Origin: Panax quinquefolius
Lineage: Eukaryota; Streptophyta; Magnoliopsida; Apiales; Araliaceae
Direction of reading: 5' to 3'
DNA length: 64,000 bases
Assembly: GCA_020205615.1 (NCBI GenBank)
Contig: CM035170.1
Location: 12,562,980-12,626,979 of the forward strand
In this document: positions 57,254-64,000 of the stretch, in pieces
Layout: every line of letters begins with the position of its first letter
How positions within the stretch are numbered: the stretch's first letter is position 1
Notes under the pieces: model-generated
Told to the model about the DNA's origin: nothing
Seen by the model: the letters and a program-made list of their open reading frames with translations, nothing else
Databases searched by the model: none
Program-made: the position numbers and the translations under genes

Positions 57254-58503
57254 TTTTCTGTTAAATAAACGCTTTATTAGAATTTTATTTATTTCTCTAA
57301 ATAGTTAAGGCGTTACTCAACAATTTAACATATCACTTAACACATCATCTCAAATAACTTGATATATTTGCATTCAAATCAAAGTTTTAACATTAAACGA
57401 TAGCATAACTGCTATTTACATCAACTATCCTGGAATAAAGAATCCACGGAATTTAAAACATTCAAATATTCTTTCGCTCATAAACACGCCGAATTTACAT
57501 CTAAAACTAATTAAGTTCTTCACATAATTAAATAAATCATATCACCACGATCAAGGTACTTGATTAGCCTTGCTACGTTCCTCTTCTAAGATGCGATGCA
57601 TCGTCCTGCGATCCATCATGTATAATGGTAGTCCTTCGAATCGGATTGGGTACCTCAAAACTCGATCTTGGGTCTCATTCATTTTGCCTTGTTAAGTGTA
57701 GAGTACGCTTCCCCAATCTTCGCTTTTCTTTGCACGACTATCATCCTCTCGCACGATCGATCACTGTCGCGATTCTCTTACCAACCTTCCTCTCTCATAT
57801 GTTCAAATTTTCTCGATGTTTCCTTCATTCCTTTTTCGGCTTTCTATCTCCTCGGTCTTATCTTCGTTTGACCCTTCTCATGGACCAAATCCCATTTTAC
57901 ATTTGCCAATCGAGAGTGAAGAGTCAAAATCTCCTCTCCTTCGCTTTCTGAGTAATATCTTTGAATAACCGCCGCTCGACCAAATCTCGGACCTCGTCTC
58001 TCATAACTCCACGCTACGATCAGATAACGTGTCATACATCTCAAAGATCAACGGTTTCTCGTGGTAACTCCTCTTCTTCCTCTTCTTCTCTTCCTCAACA
58101 AATTCCTCCTCGGATCCTCCTCGGGATCGGTCTCCTGCTCATGCTCCCCGACCAACAACGGTGATCAATGGAGATGACTCCTCTCAGACTAAGCCGCTCC
58201 CTAAACGACAAGAATGTCTCTTGACTCCTCCTCCGCTTGCATTTATAGGTACACGAGGTTCTTCCTCCCCAGCTTGACTAGCTTCTCCAACATTCGACAT
58301 CCTGACACAAAATTTTAAGTTTTAGTTACTAAGTTGTATCATCTAACGCATACTTTAACACATAAACACATAAGGTCTTTTATTATCTTCAATGAATTAC
58401 ATAAATTCATTTCTTCTAACTCGATAAGGGGTTTTCCATCACTATCTTCTTTCTATAAGGCTACTACCTAAGGTTGTTCCCCACCCAAGGTTCATAACCT
58501 ATA
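57254..58503 (-). other. Family E leader with possible upstream ORF relic
   Basis: About 1.25 kb lie between PBS and gag. From an ATG at 58300 (MSNVGEASQAGEEEPRVP) one frame can be followed, with two stops, to KPLIFEMYDTLSD near 58025. A charged region (EVRDLVERR) follows in a shifted frame. It is GC-richer and more coding-like than the other leaders. Chance open frames on the plus strand (for example 57625-57951) look like shadows. I do not recognise the product, and it could be non-coding. Confidence 0.4.
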
Positions 58504-58515
58504 GCTTTGATACCA
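58504..58515 (-). other. Primer binding site, family E
   Basis: The plus-strand GCTTTGATACCA is the complement of TGGTATCAAAGC, one change from the iMet site, two bases from the right LTR. Confidence 0.85.
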
Positions 58516-58517
58516 AC

Positions 58518-60991
58518 TCGTGACACCCACAAATCCGGTACTTCGATTCCACGGGATCCGGTGTGTTCATCAGACAAATATCATCTATCTATCTACCCAT
58601 AATAAATGCAAACCATGCAATAGATAGAATAAAAATCTTCCCCTTAAGGGTTACAACATCCAAATAATAATAATACAATCCCAAGTTAAACTAACCTTAA
58701 ACATCTGTGCGGAATCATAAACAAATAAGTCTTAAATAACATCATTAACTCAAGTCTTAAACATAAATACATCATCTAATAAAAATAACAAGTCTTCATC
58801 ACTTGCTAACTTTGCCCTTGCCTTTACTAGTGGAAGGTTCATCGGTTCTTTCGTTCTTAACTGCAATGTTATTATATAAGCAAGAGTGAGCACTATTGCC
58901 CACAAGTATAATAATGAAATAACAGTATAATAACATGCGAGTAAATCAAAAACATCTGAATGAAAGCTCAACTTTTGAATCAAGAATGAATAACAAGAAT
59001 CAAAAGAATTCTGAGGGACGTAAAACCTTGAACTTTGTCCTAGGTTATCAAGGGTTATACTTGAAACCTTTAACAGTCATAAGACTATGGACCTTTCTTC
59101 TCATACTTAGGGGGATCAACCCTTAGTACCATACTGTGCAGAATATCTTAACGCTAACGCATAAGTAAATCCCTTTGCAGGGTTGTTCATCTCAGTTTGA
59201 CATTCGAGTCCGCACTAAAGGAAGTTTGGTTTAGATAATTCAATAAAGGTTTTGAAATTTAGAACGTTCATCAACTAAGAACTAGTTGAATCAATAAAGT
59301 TCACTAGTCTAATAAGGTTCAACAATAATGATATTCGATTTGAATAATAATCTCAAGAAGTATACAATAGAACAATTATTGTATAACTGAATCATGCTTT
59401 GAAAAGATAATAAATCGTTAATATAACAATTGAACTTGAATAATAGTAAAGATAATTTACTCGAGGTAACTAAAAACTTGAACAATAATGACAAGTAGGG
59501 TTAGGAAACTTGCCTCGCAAGAGTAGCTAAACGATTACTACTTAGCTCACCACAAATCCTACACACATACCATATGTATTCACGACATTCATTAGTTACA
59601 TTTTCACTTAATTATTTAATATAAACTCCACTTTATTTAACAAATCATTACCCTTCTAATTTAATTACTTAATTAAATTAGAATATTTTCATTCTCTTAA
59701 TATTATTACACTCTTAATAAATTATTTCATAATAATTTCCATCGAATATTTATTTTATTCCATAAATATCTCAATTAAAATATTTACTTTATTTTGTAAA
59801 TATTTTAATAATAATTTTCATCGAATATTTATTTTATTCCATAAATATCTCAATTAAAATATTTAATTTATTTTATAAATATTTTAATAATAATTTTCAT
59901 CGAATATTTATTTTATTCCATAAATATCTCAATTAAAATATTTAATTTATTTTATAAATATTTTAATAATAATTTTCATCCAATATTTATTTTATTCCAT
60001 AAATATCTCAATTAAAATATTTAATTTATTTTATAAATATTTTAATAATAATTTTCATCAAATATTTATTTTTTTATTTTTTATTTTTTATTATTTATTT
60101 TTTTTTTGACCGTCGGGACGGGGTAATTTAGTTTGGTAACGCTACGAAAGGGCTAGGGTTACCAGTTTCATTTTCTGCAGTTTCATAGCTTTGCGCTTCA
60201 TGAACATAACAAGGCCAAATTAGGCCAAAAATCAATCACAGGTAAAATTATACATGAATATGGCCATAACTTCCAATTAGTTATTTTTACACGAATTTAG
60301 ACTTACCCAATCATTGTAATACATATATAATCATTACTTAACCCATCTAGAATGATTTTTAACAAGTTACAACACATAATTTGCAAAATCAACACATTTA
60401 CTTCCACTGTTCTTGATGTTCTTGAAGGTTTTGAAAATAAAACATGAAAATTGTCACTACGGATTCGTTATAACAATCAATCGCTTTATTTAAACTTTGG
60501 TCTCTTCAGATTAACATGCATAACAACATACGAATGTAAAATTTAGGGATAATATACGCTCAATACATGAAATATCACGATAAGGCCATATGGCCAAAAA
60601 CCCAAACTCAGAAATTTTTGAAATAAAGAAGTCATCATTTATCAAAACTTATGATATGGAATCATATAAAATATATATAAAACATGTTATGCTACTCGAA
60701 TTATTACATATATTCCTAACTCAATTTCCCAATTTACAGAAATTCCACAGAACTTGATTGAAAGCCATTTTCATAAAAACTAAATGACGTAAAAGTAGAA
60801 TTTGGGTTGGAGAGAATTACTCACAAATTAGTGTAGATAGGAGGGATTAAACTTTCTCAATCAATCAAACAACTCACAATTCTCTCAACTTCTTAATTCT
60901 CTCTCTCTCTGTGATAATTCTCTAGACTTAGCAATAATGGAATGAATGAAGAAGAAGACGTCGCATATAATAATTAAACTGATGTAGTTGT
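58518..60991 (-). repeat. Family E right LTR, part 1
   Basis: It matches 41236-41525 plus 50098-52195, with the D insertion site empty (58799-58816). The first bases read TCGTGACACCC, with an extra C against TGTGACACCC. It has a T-rich run at 60060-60110 and four 79-bp units. Confidence 0.9.
59740..60060 (+). repeat. 79-bp minisatellite, 4 units (right E LTR)
   Basis: Units start at 59740, 59819, 59898 and 59977, with a partial fifth at 60056. There is one unit more than in the left LTR. Confidence 0.9.
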
Positions 60992-63584
60992 TGTGACGCC
61001 CTCAAAATAGGTATACATCACCCATTCTGAGTTGTCAATACATGGTACAGAAACAACTACAACTTTTATTATTACAACAATAAAACTGTGAGTTTGAATA
61101 CAAATATTATCTTCTAGACAATATCTATACTCAAATAAATCCTCATCACATTTATTGATACATTATTTTACAAAAATTTTGAGGACTACTAAACAACTCT
61201 CTCTAGAACCTTCATTCCAAACCCCGACTCGTACTCGCTATATTCTCGCCTCTTGAGAAGAAAAATGGAACAAAAAGGAAAAGGGTGAGCTCAACTAGCT
61301 CAGTAAAGAATATTATGACTAAGATAATATACAACAAATTATCGTTAGTCTTCAACAAGGAAAAATCTAATAGAATACAATAGACAACAAATTTTAAATC
61401 AATATTCGCAATGAAATAATAATTCATTAGAAGAGTTAAGTAGAGAATGCAAACTACTATCTTCTATGTATGAATTTAAAAGTTCATCGCTCATCTTTTA
61501 TCCCTCGTAACATCAATCAATATACATCCGAATCAAATATTCATCTTTTACTACAGCCAAAGATATTCATCACCGTCATGTTCATCTAAACACTGCTCAT
61601 CTTTGCACTACGTGCCAAAGATATTCTTCAGAAATCATTCATCTTTGACTACTACAGCCAAAGATATTCCATAATATCATCATTTAAGACCAAGATGATG
61701 AAAATATTTTTAAAGAAACGAATCCAAAGTGAAACAAAATGACAAGGATTAAGGATTAAGGATTCGTACTTTGTTTTATCCACGTCCAAAAATACCTCAA
61801 AAATAATCATAGTGGTGTAAAATTCAAGAATGATCAAAACATGGATACAATCAAAGCTAGTATCCGTATTAGATATTTTGACTTAAAAGAAAATTTTTCA
61901 TTTTTCACGAATAGTCTTTGTATTCGTGAATTGTGGTCGTATATCGTGAATAAGACCAGATATCGTGAATAGTAATCTACACCAAAAGTTCCAAATTTGA
62001 TAAAACTTCAGATCAATATTTCAACATAATGATATTGAAGAAATAATATCATTAAAAAAAAATAATATCCCTTACCTCGAAAGATTAGTACTTCTAGTGG
62101 AATAATTTATAAGTAGTCTTTGAGGAACTTACACCGCCTAACAATACTCAAAGTATACTAAAAATACTCACAAGAATACGCCGATAATATAGAGAGAAAA
62201 ACTTCAGCTACGGTGTGATTTTCAATTCTAACCTAAGCACCCTATTTATAGGAAATTGCTTAGAACACCAAAGCGTAAAATTTAATAAATTAATAATATA
62301 ATTATATAAATTTCTTACGCATGCCTAGAATCTGATTTCACCATCAAACACATGCCACATTCTAGAAAAAGTAAGAAAAAACGTTTTTCTAATTTAAAAT
62401 AATTTAAACTTCCAAAAATTAATTATTTCGGAGCTTCTGAACTTCAATAATTCACAATAAATATCCCTTTTATCATAAAAATTCGAATCTCACGAATTTT
62501 TATAGGAAATTCAATTCTACAACTTTGCGTAAGAATGTTTTTCAAATTCCAAATGTAAATTGACCGAAATCCACAAATGGGCGATTTTACAAATGCTATA
62601 ATCAAATCTCGGTCAATAAATGAGGTCCACCGACATGTTTAACATGTTTTAAACATTTATTGCAACAAAATACTCTTCCTCCTCAGATACTCATATATCC
62701 CACATTCGTTGTAAAAATATCACCATTATTATATTATTAAAATATAATAATACCTTTAAATGAATTATCTTATCGTAAAAGATAAAATTTTAATTTTCAA
62801 CAATTGTCACATTAAAAATTTTCTCCATCTATATCCACATAAAATCAATATTTTCTCATCATATGAATCAATAATTAATTATTCACAAATAATATTACGT
62901 AATCACAATATTGACAACCAGTGCGCTCCCTGTGAAAGAGGGGCTTTCCAATAAGAATTTCTCCTTACCTGCCGCAATTAGGTGACCAAACCTCTCCTTA
63001 GATGTAACTTTCTAGACATCGCCAATAATGTTATCTAATAATATTATTCGATAATATGAATTATTGCTTCGATAATGAAAAATACCGTAAATGACAATTA
63101 TCAAAACAACAACAATATAAAAATATCAACGCAAAGAATTATTGAATCAATAAAATAAAATACCGAATAAAGAATTATCGTAACCATTATCGAGTAAAGC
63201 CTTCACGTAAGAATCAATAATTGGTGCAATACCGTACTACTTGTGTTTTAACCACCGAGTATTTTAACAAGATTAACTGTGAATAACTACGCCATTATTT
63301 TTAAACAACTTATATTTGTCGCTTTTCTTCATCTAATCGCTTTCAAGTTATGGGGCCCATTAAAGATCATACTGTCGCATTTAATATTCCCCGACAAGAT
63401 TTAATATTCCACTTTACCAAACGAATATTCCTCGACAACAATGAATATTTTATAACCACTTGCTTATTTTAAAATATTGCGTATTTTACCCATAACTATC
63501 CACATTAATCAAATCAACCCTTACTATTTCAAAATAATAAATAGAGAAAATTAAATTTCATTAATAATAAGTTGGGGTCTTACA
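60992..63584 (-). mobile_element. Solo LTR of family C with TSD GTTGT
   Basis: This single 2593-bp LTR (plus strand TGTGACGCCCTC to GGGGTCTTACA) sits inside the right LTR of E with no PBS or PPT beside it. GTTGT at 60987-60991 and 63585-63589 is the 5-bp TSD. The intact site is seen near 52200-52212 (GATGTAGTTGTGGTC). Such solo LTRs arise when the two LTRs of an element recombine and lose the middle. It keeps the AAGATGAA units (61540-61680), a shrunken TATTCACGA array (61905-61970) and a TATA box at 62243-62250. Confidence 0.94.
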
Positions 63585-63589
63585 GTTGT

Positions 63590-64000
63590 GGTCAGTTAAC
63601 CAATTCTTGGTTAACTGCCCTCAACCACTACTAAGGCCTTGTTTGGCTATTCAATATAATTCATTCTCATTTAATTTGATAAACTTCTTATACTATAGTT
63701 TAATTAATGTCACACTCCTTATAAAATAACTCTAATATTTTATTTAATATATTTTAAATAAAATATAATAATTTCTCATAAATCCACATAGTCACATAAA
63801 TAATTTTCTCATTAATAAATAATGTCAAATTATTAACTCTCTAATTAATAATTAAATTAATTAAATAACATCATGCTTAATTAAATATTTATTTTAATAC
63901 AATAAGCTCACATAATTACATATTTGAATAATAATTATTCTCACATTAATTTAATAAATGTAACACATATAATTAAATTAATCTACCACAATCAGATCAA
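63590..64000 (-). repeat. Family E right LTR, part 2 (runs off window)
   Basis: It resumes with GGTCAGTTAACC and matches 52208-52618. About 100 bp more would complete the LTR. Confidence 0.9.

Larger units (their letters stand above)
41236..64000 (-). mobile_element. Family E Tekay-like chromovirus with nested insertions
   Basis: This Gypsy element would be about 11.7 kb without insertions: left LTR 41236-52720 (interrupted by D), internal 52721-58517, right LTR from 58518 past the window end (interrupted by a solo LTR). It keeps PBS, gag, PR, RT-RH and INT-chromodomain in order. By comparison with the left LTR only about 100 bp of the right LTR is missing. The left flank is GCAAT (41231-41235), so that 5-mer is the predicted TSD beyond the right edge. 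Confidence 0.9.

Noticed and set aside
57625..58164. Plus-strand open frames of 67-108 codons in the E leader
   Set aside because: They overlap each other in different frames, are TC-rich, and oppose the more plausible minus-strand leader frame.
41236..58530. TGTGACACCCCC borders as separate solo LTRs
   Set aside because: The two copies flank one continuous internal region with PBS, gag, PR, RT-RH and INT in order, so they are the LTR pair of one element.

Overview
The window reads as heterochromatic nuclear DNA of a flowering plant, probably a eudicot. Almost all of it is LTR retrotransposon sequence of two kinds. One is a Ty1/Copia element whose pol resembles the Angela/BARE group. The others are Ty3/Gypsy chromoviruses of the Tekay/Del type, with an initiator-Met tRNA primer site, gag with CCHC knuckles, PR-RT-RH-INT order and a C-terminal chromodomain-like tail. 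No intact host gene, tRNA, rRNA or CRISPR array was seen. All large coding regions are broken, many by C-to-T (or G-to-A) nonsense changes.

Layout. (1) 1-11863, plus strand: two head-to-tail Copia copies sharing a central LTR (2617-4515), ending in a second LTR (9966-11863). The last LTR sits inside a Gypsy LTR. (2) 11864-17180, plus strand: family A, an LTR-int-LTR-int-LTR array with a 3.55-kb LTR and only 0.5 kb of non-coding internal sequence. (3) 17181-20433, minus strand: family B, a truncated chromovirus with an LTR and the 3' half of an integrase. (4) 20434-20659: the last bases of an A LTR. (5) 20660-38170, minus strand: family C, four LTRs and three ~3.0-kb internal regions in tandem with a 5.84-5.87-kb period. 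(6) 38171-38983: another A LTR 3' end. (7) 38984-41235: the only sizeable stretch that is not LTR element, with a Helitron-like terminus and a LINE relic. (8) 41236 to beyond 64000, minus strand: family E, a nearly complete but decayed Tekay-like element with gag, PR, RT-RH and INT-chromodomain remnants. Element D (41526-50092, plus strand, a family-C member with TSD TGCTA) is inserted in its left LTR. A solo family-C LTR (60992-63584, TSD GTTGT) is inserted in its right LTR.

How the pieces relate. Families A and C share leader, promoter region and LTR repeat arrays, so they are relatives. Family C has lost the RT catalytic core, RNase H and the integrase core with the same breakpoints in four copies. 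In place of the RT core it carries a segment that is also found in the A leader and LTR. A has lost nearly all coding sequence. Both look like non-autonomous elements that depended on proteins from a full-length relative. B keeps an integrase region and E keeps all domains; either may resemble such a helper. The most unusual aspect is three separate tandem arrays with shared LTRs within 38 kb, two of them built from coding-deleted elements. I did not find a new gene system; the novelty is in element architecture.
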